The notes under the pieces were generated by a model. It saw nothing but the letters and a program-made list of their open reading frames with translations, was not told where the DNA came from and did no database searches. Positions 1 through 11,243 of a DNA stretch of 64,000 nucleotides are shown piece after piece. Numbering within the stretch: the first letter of the stretch is position 1; every line of letters starts with the position of its first letter. The stretch covers positions 127,605,501-127,669,500 of the forward strand of contig JASDFA010000010.1 in the NCBI GenBank assembly GCA_035772735.1. Reading direction: 5' to 3'. Made by a program: the position numbers and the translations under genes. This DNA is from Datura wrightii. Lineage: Eukaryota > Streptophyta > Magnoliopsida > Solanales > Solanaceae.

Positions 1-1241
1 GGCGATATGCATTTTCGCCCGTATAATGCCTTGAAAGGCGCCATCTGGATGGCTGAGTGATAGCTATTATTATAAGCAAATTCAATTAACAGCAAATGCT
101 CGTCCCAGCTACCACCGAAATCTAACACACACGCTCGCAACATATCTTCGAGCGTCTGAATTGTGCATTCAGCCTATCGATCTATCTGAGGGTGGAATGT
201 TGTACTCAAATTAATCTGCATTCCCAGACCTCTCTGAAATTACTACCAAAATCTAGCTCTAAACTGTGCTCCTCTATCTGAAATAATGGATACTGGTACT
301 CCGTGCAACCTGACTATTTCTCGGATATACAACTCCGCATAATCTTCGGCCGAGAAAGTAGTTCTCACTGGCAGGAAATGAGCTGATTTTGTCAATCTGT
401 CAACTATCACCCATATGGAGTCATGTCTGTGTCTGGTACGGGGTAGTCCTTCTACAAAATCCATGTTCACGGCTTCCCATTTCCAGAGAGGCACAGCTAT
501 GTCCTGAGTCAAGCCGCCTAGTTTCTGATGTTCTGCTTTCATCTGTTGGCAGTTAGGAGACTGGGCTACAAATTCAGCAATTTCGGCAGTTAGGACACTG
601 GGCTACAAATTCAGCAATTTCTCTTTTCATACCTGGCCACCAGTAGTTTTCTTTGATATCATGGTACATCTTTGTTACGCCGGGGTGGAGAGAATAGCGG
701 GAGCAATGTACCTCGGTCATGATCTGCTGGCAGAGTCCTAAAACATCTGGAACACAGAGGCGGTCTTTACAGCGTAGTACCCCATCCTTAGTTACCTGAA
801 AATCTGGCACTTTACCCTGTTGGATTCTGTCTTTGAGCTGGATTAGGTCAGGATCCTCATATTGCCGTTGTTTCACTTCCACAACTAGTGATGATACGAC
901 GGTGTTCTGAATTACCACTCTACTGTCCTCTGTTTCTGCTACACGAACAGCTAGGCTAGCTAACTGATGTATCTCCCTGACCAATTCCCGCTGCTCGGGT
1001 TGCACATATGCCAAACTCCCCATGGACTTACGACTAAGAGCATCTGCTACAACATTGGCTTTCCCCGGGTGGTACAGAATATTCACATCATAATCCTTTA
1101 ACAGCTCTAACCAGTGCCGTTGCCGCAGATTCAACTCCCTCTAAGTGAAGATATACTGTAGGCTCTTGTGATCTGTGAAAATATCAAGATGGACGCCATA
1201 CAGGTAATGTCTCCACATTTTCAAGGCGTGGATCACTGCGG
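1..1241 (-). pseudogene. Integrase and RNase H end of element A (broken)
   Basis: Integrase would join the cDNA copy to host DNA. Reading leftwards, the RNase H end and linker (about 1240-900) lead to the HHCC zinc domain, with HCSRYSLHPGVTKM near 700 and CPNC near 590. The catalytic core follows with NMDFVEGLP (first Asp) and SIISDRGAQF (second Asp). The third-acidic-residue region lies below 243 in another frame. There are three breaks: about one base is lost near 1265, a 37-bp tandem duplication at 548-621 shifts the frame by one, and a further break sits near 243. Removing the duplication would restore phase between 1134 and 542 (592 minus 37 is a multiple of three). The chromodomain is outside the window. 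Confidence 0.85.
548..621. repeat. 37-bp tandem duplication in the integrase zinc domain
   Basis: The copies at 548-584 and 585-621 differ at one base (GGAGAC versus GGACAC). They lie over the CPNC half of the HHCC zinc finger and shift the reading frame. Confidence 0.95.
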
Positions 1242-2738
1242 CTAACTCCAGGTCTTGGGTAGGGTAATTCTTTCGTGTTTCCTCAGCTGTCTGGAAGCAT
1301 ATGCAATCACTTTACCATGCTGCATCAACACACAACCTAACCCGATGCCTAATGCGTCGCAATACACCGAATAACCTTCTGTACCTTCCGGCAATGCTAA
1401 CACTGGGGCGGAGGTTAATCTATCTTTTAGTTCCTGGAAGCTCTGCTCGCATGCCTCTGTCCACTGAAACTTCGCTGCCTTCTGTGTCAGTTTAGTCAGA
1501 GGTGCCACTATAGTAGAGAATCCCTCAACAAATCTCCTATAATATCCTGCTAATCCCAGAAAGCTACGGACTTCAGTCGGAGTGGTAGGCCTAGGCAATG
1601 ATTTGGCTGCTTCTATTTTCTGCTTGTCAACCTGTATACCAGCATCCGACACAATATGCCCTAGGAAGGCTACTGAGTTAAGCCAGAATTCACACTTGGA
1701 GAACTTAGCATATAACTGGCGGTCCCTGAGAATCTGGAGCACTGTCTATAAATGAGTCCGGTGATCTGCTTCAGAGCGAGACGACACCAGAATATCATCA
1801 ATGAACACTATCACGAACAAGTCCAGGTATGGTCTGAAAATACTATTCATCAGGTCCATGAATACTGCTGGGGCATTTGTCAACCCGAAGGACATCACTA
1901 GAAATTCAAAGTGTCCATATCGGGTCCTGAACGCCGTTTTAGGAATATCCCTTTCATGTACCCGAACCTGATGATATCCGGACCACAAGTCAATCATAGA
2001 GAAGTATCTGGCTCCCTGTAACTGATCAAATAAATCATCTATTCTGGGGAGCGGATACTTGTTCTTCACTATAACTTTGTTTAATTGCCGATAATCTATG
2101 CACATACGGAGCGAGCCATCTTTCTTCCTCACAAATAGAACCGGCGCACCCCATGGCGAAGTACTCGGCCTGACGAAACCTTTATCTAGCAAATCTTTCA
2201 ACTGCTCCTTCAACTCTCTGAGTTCTGCAGGAGCCATACGATAAGGAGGAATTGATATAGGCTGAGTGCCTAGTAATAAATCAATAGCGAAATCTATTTC
2301 CCTTTCTGGGGGAACACCAGGTAACTCATCCGGAAACACATCAGGGAACTCATTCACCACCGGAACAGACTGGAGTGTCGGGGATTCTGCTCGAACATCC
2401 TGAACTCTGACGAGGTGATAGATACATCCCTTAGTTATCAATTTCCTCGCCTGAAGGTAGGAAATAATCCTACCTTTTGGAGTAGCTGTGCTGCCTTTCC
2501 ACTCTCGCACTGCCTCCCCTGGAAAGTGGAATCGGACCGTCTTGGTCCAACATTCTACATTTGCGTAGCACGACACTAGCCAATCCATACCCATTATGGC
2601 ATTGAAGTCTATCATTTCTAGCTCTACCAAATCTACTGTAGTCTGGCGGTCAGCAACCTCCACTGTACACCCTCGGTAAATTCTGCTAGCTATAATAGAG
2701 TCACCGACGGGCGTGGATACTGAAAAGGGCTGCTGCAA
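1242..2738 (-). pseudogene. Reverse transcriptase and RNase H of element A, nearly intact
   Basis: This stretch would make cDNA from element RNA. It includes the protease tail (IMGMDWL), the linker ending in the PPYRMAPAELREL block, the RT fingers (GAPVLFVRKKDGSLRMCIDYR), the SFGLTNAPAVF motif, the catalytic FIDD in VFIDDILV and the thumb (FLGLAGYYRRF). RNase H follows with YCDALGIGLGCVLMQ, where the first catalytic Asp is kept. One TAG at 1746-1748 replaces a Gln codon (CAG to TAG) between palm and thumb; otherwise the frame is open across about 1.5 kb. The C-terminal half of RNase H is lost to a frame break near 1265. The family assignment is firm. Confidence 0.92.
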
Positions 2739-4259
2739 TAATTCTGGTGCAATTTTGAACTTTCATGCCACAAATGGGGTAACATACGACAGAGTGGATC
2801 CTGGGTCAATCAATACATAAGCAGGGCAGGAACAAATAGTCATCGTACCTGTTACTACATCAGGAGATGCCTCTGAATCATGTCTCCTTGGTAGTGCATA
2901 AGTACGGCTTGAACCCGTACCGGAACTAGAAGCTCCTGATCTACCTCGGCCTCTGCCTACTGAACCTGAAGGCCCACGCCCCGCTGAGGCTGCTGGGGCT
3001 CGTGGCCCTGTGGATCCCCTGTCCTGACTGTCTCTACTCCCCTGACCTCTGGTCGGACAATCTCTCATCTGATGCCCCTCCTGTCCGCAAATATAACACC
3101 CAGTGAATCCATATTTACAAGCTCCGGAGTGTGGTCGATTACAATAGGTGCAGGGTGAGGGTGCAAATCTGCTCTGTTCTCCCCTTCTCTGCTGCGGAGA
3201 TTCTACTGTTCTGAAACTGCCACTGGGCTTTGATTGCCCTCTACAAACATATCTACCTCGCTGCTGCTGCTGTGGTTGAGGTGGGGGTCTAGGGGGTCTA
3301 TTTGATAATCAAGGCTTGGGTCCGCTCTAAGCTTCCCTTGGTATGTCATCTAGTCTGTCTCTGCGGCGCTGTTCCTGACTAGTCTGTCTACTACTCTATT
3401 GCAGCTGTCTAAGACCCTCTATGGTCTGAGCAAAAGCCAGTACTCGGGCAATGTCCATATCCTCTCGCAACATCGCCATCATACATGCCTCAGTATATTC
3501 CGGGTTCAGACCCATGATAAATCTATGGACTCTCGCTGGCATGGTATCAACAAGTGCTTGAGCATAACGGGCTAAGGAGTCAAACTATAAAGCATACTCG
3601 CGTACACTCCTCGCCCCCTGCTCTAGATGTAGAAACTGGTCCATCCGAGCCTGTCGGATCTCTCGTGGCAAGTAACGGTCCAGGAAGGCCTCTGAGAAGC
3701 TGGTCCAAGTCAGAGGGGTAACATCTCTCCCTCGGGACCTTTCCCAACTCTCGTACCATAATATAGCTATATCCCTTAACCGGAACACTGCCAGCTCAAC
3801 AGACTCTGAAGGGGTCACATGCATAACTCGGAATATCCTCTACATCTGATCTAGTAAGTCCTGAAATTCCTCTGCCTAATCTGACCCTATAAACTGTGGG
3901 GGACCCAGTGCCAAAAATTCCCGGACTCTAGAACTACCTGACCTACCTGAAGGCTCTGCTGCTACAGGTGGCACCGACTGGCGCTGTGTGGCCATCATCT
4001 GTGCCAACATAACTACAGCACTACGAACCTCCTGATCCGATGGCGAAGGCACAGGAGCTATCAGGGGCGGTGTAGTGCCCAACGACTCCATATGTGAGGG
4101 GGACTGCTGAGAGGGCTGTGATGAAGCCTCTATATCGCCCTCAGATCGGGCTGACTCTAATTGAAGCTGAGGCATCCTGCTGGTGCCTTCTCCTGCTGCT
4201 GCGTCTAATCTTCTGCTGTGGTAGGGTGTCGCTGATCTGCCATTCTTATCTGTAGACAA
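2739..4259 (-). pseudogene. Gag and protease start of element A
   Basis: Gag would form the particle and bind RNA. The start at 4259 gives a low-complexity N-terminus, followed by the capsid-like retrotransposon gag region (SFSEAFLDRYLPREIRQARMD, 3585-3824). An intact CCHC zinc knuckle, CYICGQEGHQMRDC, lies at about 3059-3100. A Ser/Gly/Arg-rich linker leads to the protease motif LIDPGSTLSYVTP at about 2763-2810. All pieces are in the frame of the downstream RT, so this was a single gag-pol frame, as expected for Tekay. Single-base stops interrupt it near 3873, 3845 and 3583 and just before 2738. Confidence 0.85.
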
Positions 4260-4443
4260 AGGACACGATAAGTTTTTAGGAACTCGACCCTATACTGTAT
4301 TGTGCTATGGCACGACTGAGTATGAAAGAAGAGTAACCGTCCTATCATGCCTTGCAGCCTCCTGCCTATAGTATGTGGTGCACAACACATCCATAGAAAA
4401 GACTCTACTTAGCACGGCTTGCAGACTCCCTGGGACACGACCT

Positions 4444-4455
4444 GCTCTGATACCA
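4444..4455 (-). other. Primer-binding site, element A (initiator Met-tRNA)
   Basis: On the minus strand the site reads TGGTATCAGAGC, the usual plant complement of the initiator Met-tRNA 3' end. It lies four bases from the LTR edge, so cDNA synthesis would start here. Confidence 0.92.
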
Positions 4456-4459
4456 AGTT

Positions 4460-7400
4460 TGTCACGCCCCGCCTTGGGGGGTATGACTGGCACCTGGTGC
4501 CCTACTAGGACCTGGACTGCTAGACTACTGAGCCTGAGCATATCTGGTGCCTAGCTGGCTCTAACTCAGATTTCTGGAAATAAAGGGCTATATAATGGTT
4601 GTAAACACAGCCTCCGGCCAACTGGGCCTATAGCCACGTGTACCTGTAATGGCAGCTAACCAGAAGCATCTCAATATAAGGGAGCCTATGCGGGCCGACA
4701 AGGCCACCATGCTGTCTAGTTATCTGTAACTCAACACAAGACTACTGTAAGATTACGTGACCAGCAAGGTCACCACTACTGGCAAACTAAGGCCTCACAC
4801 GGCCAACATAAACTGAAATGCTAAACAGCTATAACAAACCGCACGGCCTCACACGACCGGCTCAACTGACCATAGGGAATATATACAGACTGCAAGCCTC
4901 TAGGAATACTGATAAGATGGTCGGGACAGGGCCCCGACCTACCCGTACTGTACAACAAAAGGAAATGATATAAACCTCTGAAATATCAATCTCCGGATGA
5001 CAGGAGCTAATGACTCTGCGCTGGCTAGGATCACGAGGGATCGCCTCCTCGTCTATGAGTACCTGCAGGCAAGTAATGCAGCGCCCCACTAGGCGTCAGT
5101 ACCACTGGTACCGAGTATGCAAAACAACTGAAATAATACAACTAAATACAGAATACATAACTAAAAAATCTGTGAGCAGAAGATAACTGAATCTGAAGAG
5201 CTGATAGAAACTAGATCAAACCTTTCTGCATTGATAGGCAGGAGCGTGTCTGTAGTCACGGCGGCCTGCTGTCTTCTAACTAAAATATATAAAACACATA
5301 AGTACATATACATTTAGCAAGCAAGAGCCAATACCAACCCCCATAAGCCGGATGGCGCCAAGCAAGCAAACAATCTATATACCCCTACCCGGGTCAAAAC
5401 CAGCCAAAAATAAGTCACTCCACTCATGTGCTCACTTCAGATCTCCTCTACCGGCCCCCTGGGTCTCCGGCTCGGGCTATAGTCTCCGATATAAGCAACC
5501 GTGTCTAGGTCCGGAGGACTCCTGTGTAGACAGTAACAGGTAGGGTCTGGATCCCCGGACACAACTCAACGGGGCTACCTGAAAGCGGAGCTACACCTAT
5601 AATAACTGAATGTACAGACAGTAACAGATAGGGTCTGGTTCCCTGGACACAAAACTCAATAGGGCTATCTGAAACCGGAGCTGCACCTGTAATGCTGATC
5701 AGAGTACTATGGGGAAAGCTTCATCCCATCTTCATCCAAACTGGGGACGGCATGCCACTCTTTGGAGTGACGTAAAACCCACCCGCTCAGTGGGCGACAT
5801 GATTACCAACCCAGGGGCGGCGAGGACGCTCAATAGGGTGCCCTCACGCCACATCAAGTCTCAACAAACAAATAGCACATATAAATAGCAAGCATGTATA
5901 ACTGAAAAAGACTATCTGAAATCTGAATTCTTATTCTGATCTGTTTCTATACTGAACTGATTCTTTACCGATTATACTGATTCTGAAATCTTTATTTAAC
6001 TGCTTGGCTAATCTATAGCCGGGATACTATCTGTCTGAATGGCTAATCTGTAGCCATAAAACTGTCTGTCTATCTGATTTTACTTTACTAACTTTTATTC
6101 TGAAAATCAGACTCTTTTTATTCTACAACATGCTTGCTAATCACACAATAAGCTATACTAAATCTGAAATGCTAACTCGCCATTTGGCGCATGCTTTACT
6201 AACTTTCGGACTGGATACGATATGGCAACATAACTCAGAATCTATTAGATTTACTTAGTTCTCAACATTCAACTCTGAGAGTTTCAAATACGGAGTTTAC
6301 TATGATTTACCAAGCTAGGGCTTACTAACTTGCCGAAGAACAACTTCACATACCTTATCCTCGAGTTATTCGACCGTCGGACGAGGCTCGGTCAGTATTC
6401 CAGCTAAATCTCCCCAACTGCATTCATAAACACGTCAATTATTACTAAATACAATATTATTCTGAAGGACGGTGTCACTTTCGATATAATTATAGCCTAA
6501 ACTTAGGCTTATCGAAAGACGATCAAAAACTTGCTATTTTCCAAAAGTCCAGAAGGGAGAAATATTCACTTTATGGCTAGGAGTACCTAGACTCTAGTTT
6601 GGAGCAATTCCACTTACCTTAGTCCGGTAGCTCGACGATTTGTCGGCCGAATTTTGCGAAACTAAATCCGTAGGAATGCTCCCTGCTGCTAAATACCTCG
6701 GTACCTGGAGTTAATTTGGATTTAGACTATGTTTGGCAGCGTAATCGAACGATTATATGATAACCTCCTTCGTCCCTCTCTGTTTTGCTGCATTTTCTCT
6801 GGAAATTATAATGAATAACTGATTTAAAATTGAAGTGGGGCTTAGGCCCAACGTGTCACGGAGCCAACGCGGAGGATCCACCTCCGTGACACGTTGCCAT
6901 CGCGGAGGGGCTCTGCCTCGGCTCCTTCCGCGATGGTTCGATAGGTTACCCGTCCGATACTTTCCCGGGACTTTCTCTAGCACGTATGGCTTTCAAATAT
7001 GCTTAAGAAATGTGCGAATAGGCCATCTAGGTGTCGGAAATCTTACGGGGTACAACATCTGTATAGTTTCAGACTTCAGTTTAAATCGGATTTAGCAGAA
7101 CCTACATACAGACGACAATGGCTATGGAATTCTTGCCGACAAAGGGAGGGACATGCCTAACATACCTTAGCTTCAATCCTAGCCAAACTTGAGTCTTCAA
7201 CACCATGAACCTACTGCCTAAATGCAGTCCAAAAGTCTTCCAAAATGCAGCCAAGAAAACTCAACAACAAAACAAGACAAATGAAGCTTACCTGATAAGA
7301 TTCATAGGAATTCGATGGTAGAAACTCCGCGACAATAACCTACTGGCATTAACACACCTATAAAAGACCTTCAAAACTAAGGAGAACAAAATAACTAAGG

Positions 7401-8023
7401 CTTACCAACAGCTTCACGACGAAACAGCCACCAACAGCTCGGAAAAAACACCAAACCATGGACTACACGCGATTCCCAGTTTCCCGACACAGAAATCATG
7501 TTGAGCCATGGATTTTAGTCTCAAAATCCAAAGAAAACCAGGGAGAGAAGTTTAGAGAGGTTTCTTACAAAGTAGGTTGCTGTAAAAGAAATTTGGATGA
7601 TGAAAAACCGACCAAAGGGGCCTAAATAGCCTTCCACCGCCTTAGACCCTTGTGACGTGCCTGCTTGCGCGGTCTTGCAAAAACGTGAATATCTCTCTAC
7701 TCTGAAGTCAGATTGATGAAAGGTTTGATTAAATGGAACCTAGACTCGTAGATCTTTAATTTTATAGGTAGCACACCCCATAAATCCTTATATATTGGGA
7801 GAAATTCCTTGAGACATTTGACCTAAATTTCAAAGAATCTCAAGAAGGAAATATTGCGATCACTTTTTCCGAATTTTCTTCTACAACTTGATCGACGTCC
7901 AATCTTAAATATGACCATAGAGTGATTCAAATAAATCATAATACTTTCTTCTTAGCCTATTTAGTACTCTTAGTACTACCTCAAAAACACAATTTTATTG
8001 CTCAAATTATCCGGGGTGTTACA
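4460..8023 (-). repeat. LTR of element A (3564 bp), shared with remnant B
   Basis: The plus-strand left edge TGTCACGCCCC and right edge GGGGTGTTACA form imperfect inverted termini. The left side abuts a PBS, so this is the 5' LTR of A. The right side abuts a polypurine tract (TCCTCCCCCTTAG on the plus strand), so it is also placed as the 3' LTR of B. There is no convincing gene inside; the short ORFs are chance. It holds GC-rich palindromes at 6849-6936 with an AT-rich TATA-like stretch just beyond them near 6802, in the direction of transcription. Confidence 0.88.
6849..6936. repeat. Two palindromic modules in the LTR of A
   Basis: Perfect 15-bp arms CAACGTGTCACGGAG (6849-6863) and CTCCGTGACACGTTG (6882-6896) are followed by perfect 10-bp arms CCATCGCGGA (6897-6906) and TCCGCGATGG (6927-6936). 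The same module type occurs in the unrelated Athila-like elements D and E. Confidence 0.95.
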
Positions 8024-8470
8024 TCCTCCCCCTTAGAAACATTCGTCCTCGAATGTTGGACGACACGCACGATTCTAACTCAAGGACTGACACAGCACGA
8101 CACTACATAGCCTCACATGAAAAGCACACCACAAACCTCTCCAAACAACAAAACCTTGCACCATGTCGAGGTGCAACACAACTATAACCATAATCAAAAT
8201 AAGAATCTTACCTGCTGCCATGTTTAGCCAATGGCAAGGCTATAATTCATCATGTTACAAGCATCCCTGCAAAAGTCCGAAAACGTGAGTCTAGAACCCA
8301 CTCTTGTGACATCTGACTTCTCACACAATTTCAATCCAGAAAGAAGGGTAACAATCCTAAACGTCTTGTAACCTCCAGTTTATAAGTACACTACGAAATG
8401 CACACATAAACAAGACTCTACTAGACACGACTCATAGACTCCCTAAGATGAATTGCTCTGATACCAAGTC
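8024..8470 (-). mobile_element. Remnant B: polypurine tract, leader and PBS without any coding region
   Basis: The minus strand carries a polypurine tract at 8024-8038 directly against the LTR of A. It is preceded by the conserved CATTCGAGGACGAATGTT block that ends Tekay-type internal regions. The rest resembles the 5' leader, ending in the PBS TGGTATCAGAGC at 8455-8466. The whole gag-pol (about 5 kb) is missing, so an internal deletion joined leader to PPT. Confidence 0.8.
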
Positions 8471-8801
8471 TGTAACACCCCAAACCCGAGGAGGCGTGAC
8501 TGGCACCTAGTGACATACCTAATATTACCATATCCAATTTGATAGGTCGCAAACCTCATAACTATTTACATACTGGGAGAAAAGCTTCGAGACATTTGAC
8601 CTAAATTTCAAAGAATCTCAAGAAGGAAATTTTGCGATCACTTTTTCCGAATTTTTTTCTAGAATTTGATCGACGTCCTATCTTATATATGACCATAGAG
8701 TTATTCAAATAACTCATAATAATTTCTTGTAAGCCTATTTAGTACTATTAGTCATACCTCAAAAGCACAATTTTATCACTCAAATTATCCAGGGTGTTAC
8801 A
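8471..8801 (-). repeat. Shrunken LTR of remnant B (331 bp)
   Basis: It starts TGTAACACCCC next to the PBS and ends GGGTGTTACA. The left 60-70 bp match the left end of LTR A, and 8548-8801 match 7767-8023 at roughly 85-90% by eye. About 3.2 kb of the LTR middle is missing. The right flank (AGCAT) falls in element F. Confidence 0.85.
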
Positions 8802-8908
8802 AGCATCCCTAGTATTGGTGAGGGCTAGAGTTGGTTTGTCTTTCCCCTTCCTTTTCTCTTTGACATGGACGGGGCCTTCCCTTTGTCGGCTTTCTTGGAA
8901 GAAGTCAT
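8802..8908 (-). pseudogene. ORF3 N-terminus of element F (truncated)
   Basis: An ATG at 8908 opens a basic N-terminus (MTSSKKADKGKAPSMSKRKG) like the ORF3 starts of D and E (MSGRQDKGK, MASRQDKGKG). A TAG ends the frame after about 27 codons, and the Tekay-type insertion removes the rest. The splice-acceptor-like TTGTAG sits five bases before the ATG. The identification rests on a short basic segment plus position, so it is tentative. Confidence 0.5.
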
Positions 8909-9060
8909 AATTCTACAAGAACATGTTAGTGCCACTACACACCAAACTTCTTTTTGCATTTTTGATAATTGAAATTTAAAAGAAAGAACTAATGCTAAGC
9001 TAAGGAAAATAATTTAAAAGATTGGATTTCAAACAATGTGAAAAATTATAATAATTAACT

Positions 9061-9310
9061 GGCAGCACCTGCGTTTCACCGACGTTTAACAGGTAGGGAC
9101 CTAAGGTTCGCGGGTGCGTCGTACGTCTGTGATAGAACTTATGGATTGTAGATTTCTAGGTCCAGCATTTCAGCTACTTTTCGTAGGAGCCTATCCACGA
9201 ACTACAGGTTGAAATGCAAGTCAGAAATAGTGATCTGAAGGTTAAAGTCTAACCTGCACTTCATCTCACATCTCGCAGATTAGGATCTGTGATCCGCAAA
9301 TGGTCAGCAA
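9061..9310. repeat. Palindromic GC-rich modules of the F type inside the spacer
   Basis: CACCTGCGTTTCACCGACG with a nearby ACAGGT, and CTCGCAGATTAGGATCTG with GTGATCCGC, form short imperfect inverted repeats. They resemble the CAGGTG modules of the F LTR at 12290-12440. Confidence 0.5.
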
Positions 9311-9408
9311 TAACCCCATCGAATTTTCACGATTAATTTTTTGCACATCTAACGGATATTTAGACTTCCCAAAAATATCCAAAAAGACTATTGGGACCGC
9401 TCAATGCC

Positions 9409-9600
9409 TTCCCTTAAGATGGACGTTACCCCGTCTATCATCGAAAAAGATTGAGTGCTCAACCCAAAAAAATTCTAGCAACTCAATTTCAAAGCTTACC
9501 CAACTTACTCATATATCATATTTTACCCAATTCAAGTGGCAGAAAAGAACAAAAATGACAATTTTCCCTTAAGAAAGATGTCAACCTATCTATCATCGGG
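9409..9600 (-). other. Conserved non-coding block, two copies (element F)
   Basis: Copies at 9409-9448 and 9564-9600 contain CCCTTAAGA followed by a TCTATCATCG core. D (23664-23698) and E (27885-27920) carry the related block on the equivalent strand. Confidence 0.6.
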
Positions 9601-9976
9601 AAAATCGTACATTTCAATCAAATTGGGTTACTCAGACTTCACCCCAAACTAAGATTTCAAAACATAAAAATCATATAGAAACTCTATTAAAATGAAAAAC
9701 AAAACCCACATTTCATAAATTTTTCCTCTCCTTCCATACCTACAACAAATAAAACCATTCAAAAAGATGAGAAACAAAAGATAGGTAATGGGGGAACATG
9801 GGTCAAGAAAATTATTAACTAAGCTTGATGTCTTTTGTAATAACACATCCTAGTATCAAGAAAATAAGAGTGAGAGGGATACATACCAAGTGAGAAGAGA
9901 AAATCAGAGAAATTTTGACCTTGATGTTGTGGTGGTCGACAAAGGTCAACCCCAAAAAGATTGGTTTTCTTATTTC

Positions 9977-11134
9977 TTAGTGAGAAGAGAGTTTGAGAAG
10001 GGATGTAGAAAATGGTGAAAATAAACGGGGTTTCATAGGAGGAAGGGAGTGAAAGGGATTGGTTGGTGAAAGAGGTGGATTAAATGGAGTTAATGGGGAA
10101 TATGGAAGGTGAAATGGGTGGTAGTTGGGATCATGAGGAAGGTGAAGAGGTGAAGAAAAAGTGGGTTTTGGGAAATAACTTGATATTCCGGACAAGAAGC
10201 TCCCACTTGGCCAGCCATATATTGACACTCTTCTTCATATCTTGGAGGTGAAGCCTCCCCTTCATATTGCATTGGGTTGCAACTGCATTTACACTCCTGG
10301 CATCAACACCCATTACATGCTTTGTCATTAACTTAAGATGGGTCATCATTTTGGCAAAGGTCTCATACCTTTCTTCATCACATTTTCTCATCTCCTCAGT
10401 CACAAGGCTAGAACTATCACCACTTGAGGACACCTCGGTGTCCCTTGTTTGCCATGCTCGGTTTGTCTTAGTCATCCAGTCTAAGAGAGCTTTGGCCAAC
10501 CCATATGTTGTGTCCATCAAGGACACTCAATGAGATTACTAGCCATAGACTTATAGATTGAGTCAAGTGAGCGATAGAAGCTTTGAAGAAGAAGTCCATC
10601 CAGTAACCCGTGGTTTGGACATATTTCTACTTTCTTTTTCAATCAGAGCCAAGCCTCATGCAAAGGTTCACCCAGGAGTTATCTAATGTTGGTGATGTCA
10701 TTTCTCAACTGCAACATCCTTGATAGAGGGAAGAATCTATCTAAGAAAGCCTCTGTCAACTCTTTCCAAGAAGTAATACACTCGGGGGGCAGCTCCTCTA
10801 GCCAAACAGTGGCTTCCTCAGTCAATGAGAATCGGAAAAGCCTTAGTTGAATTGACTCTTGGCTAATATTGGTGATATTGAAGGGATGGAAAATTTCAAG
10901 GATGTTGCGAAGGTATCTGTTAGTGTCCTCTCTTGGTTGCCCTCCAAAGAGTCCTTTCATTTGTAGCAAGTGAAACATAGTTCTGGTCACATGAAACACT
11001 GCATTCCCTACAGTAGGTGATTGGAGAATGGAACCAACTACATCAGGCAACATGGGTTCATCCTCATCTTCATCCATATGTCCATCCACAAAACCCACTT
11101 GCGAGTTATGGATCATTAGATCCAACCAAAACAT
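9977..11134 (-). pseudogene. Gag of element F (frameshifted)
   Basis: This is an Athila-type gag. The start at 11134 leads to the capsid-like core at 10679-11134 (RLFRFSLTEEATVWLEELPP, then FLDRFFPLSRM). A second frame at 10131-10526 has the coiled-coil-like KCDEERYETFAKMMTHL stretch and ARSVNAVATQCN. A third at 10090-10272 has EASPPRYEEECQYMAGQVG. Two frame changes lie near 10600 and 10270. No CCHC knuckle is visible. The frame runs into non-coding sequence after about 9977 without reaching a protease. Confidence 0.8.
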
Positions 11135-11223
11135 GTAGTGAAATATAATAACAAATGTAAATTTTCACAATATTCTTAAATAATTCAAATCAACAAACAA
11201 CTAAAGGTTATCAAATCTTATTA

Positions 11224-11239
11224 CCCGGTAACGGCGCCA
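11224..11239 (-). other. Primer-binding site, element F (tRNA-Asp type)
   Basis: The minus strand reads TGGCGCCGTTACCGGG, one mismatch from the Athila-type PBS TGGCGCCGTTGCCGGG, which complements the plant tRNA-Asp 3' end. It lies a few bases from the LTR edge at 11244. Confidence 0.85.
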
Positions 11240-11243
11240 AAAT

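Larger units (their letters stand above)
1..8023 (-). mobile_element. Element A: Tekay-type chromovirus (Ty3/gypsy), left part outside window
   Basis: The element reads right to left: a 3.56-kb 5' LTR, a primer-binding site for initiator Met-tRNA, then gag, protease, reverse transcriptase, RNase H and integrase. This Ty3/gypsy order, the very long LTR and the TGTAACACCCC terminus fit the Tekay (Del) group of chromoviruses. The end of integrase, the chromodomain and the 3' LTR lie left of the window. Gag to RNase H is one frame with a few stop codons, so the element is recent but dead. Its 5' LTR is shared with remnant B on the right. Confidence 0.9.
8913..9886 (-). other. Putative intron upstream of ORF3, element F
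   Basis: A donor TTG|GTATGT at 9886 and an acceptor TTCTTGTAG at 8914-8913 enclose an AT-rich, non-coding 974 bp. The same layout occurs in D and E. It also holds a PPT-like TTTGGGGTGAAG near 9642-9651 and two copies of a conserved non-coding block. Confidence 0.5.

Noticed and set aside
4444..4455. tRNA gene fragments at PBS motifs
   Set aside because: Only 11-18 bases complementary to tRNA 3' ends, next to LTRs; no cloverleaf.
5352..5543. Short plus-strand frame in the LTR of A
   Set aside because: No motif, opposite to element sense, within a non-coding LTR.
9977..10228. Pro-rich minus-strand frame as a separate gene
   Set aside because: It is gag sequence out of phase running into the spacer of F.
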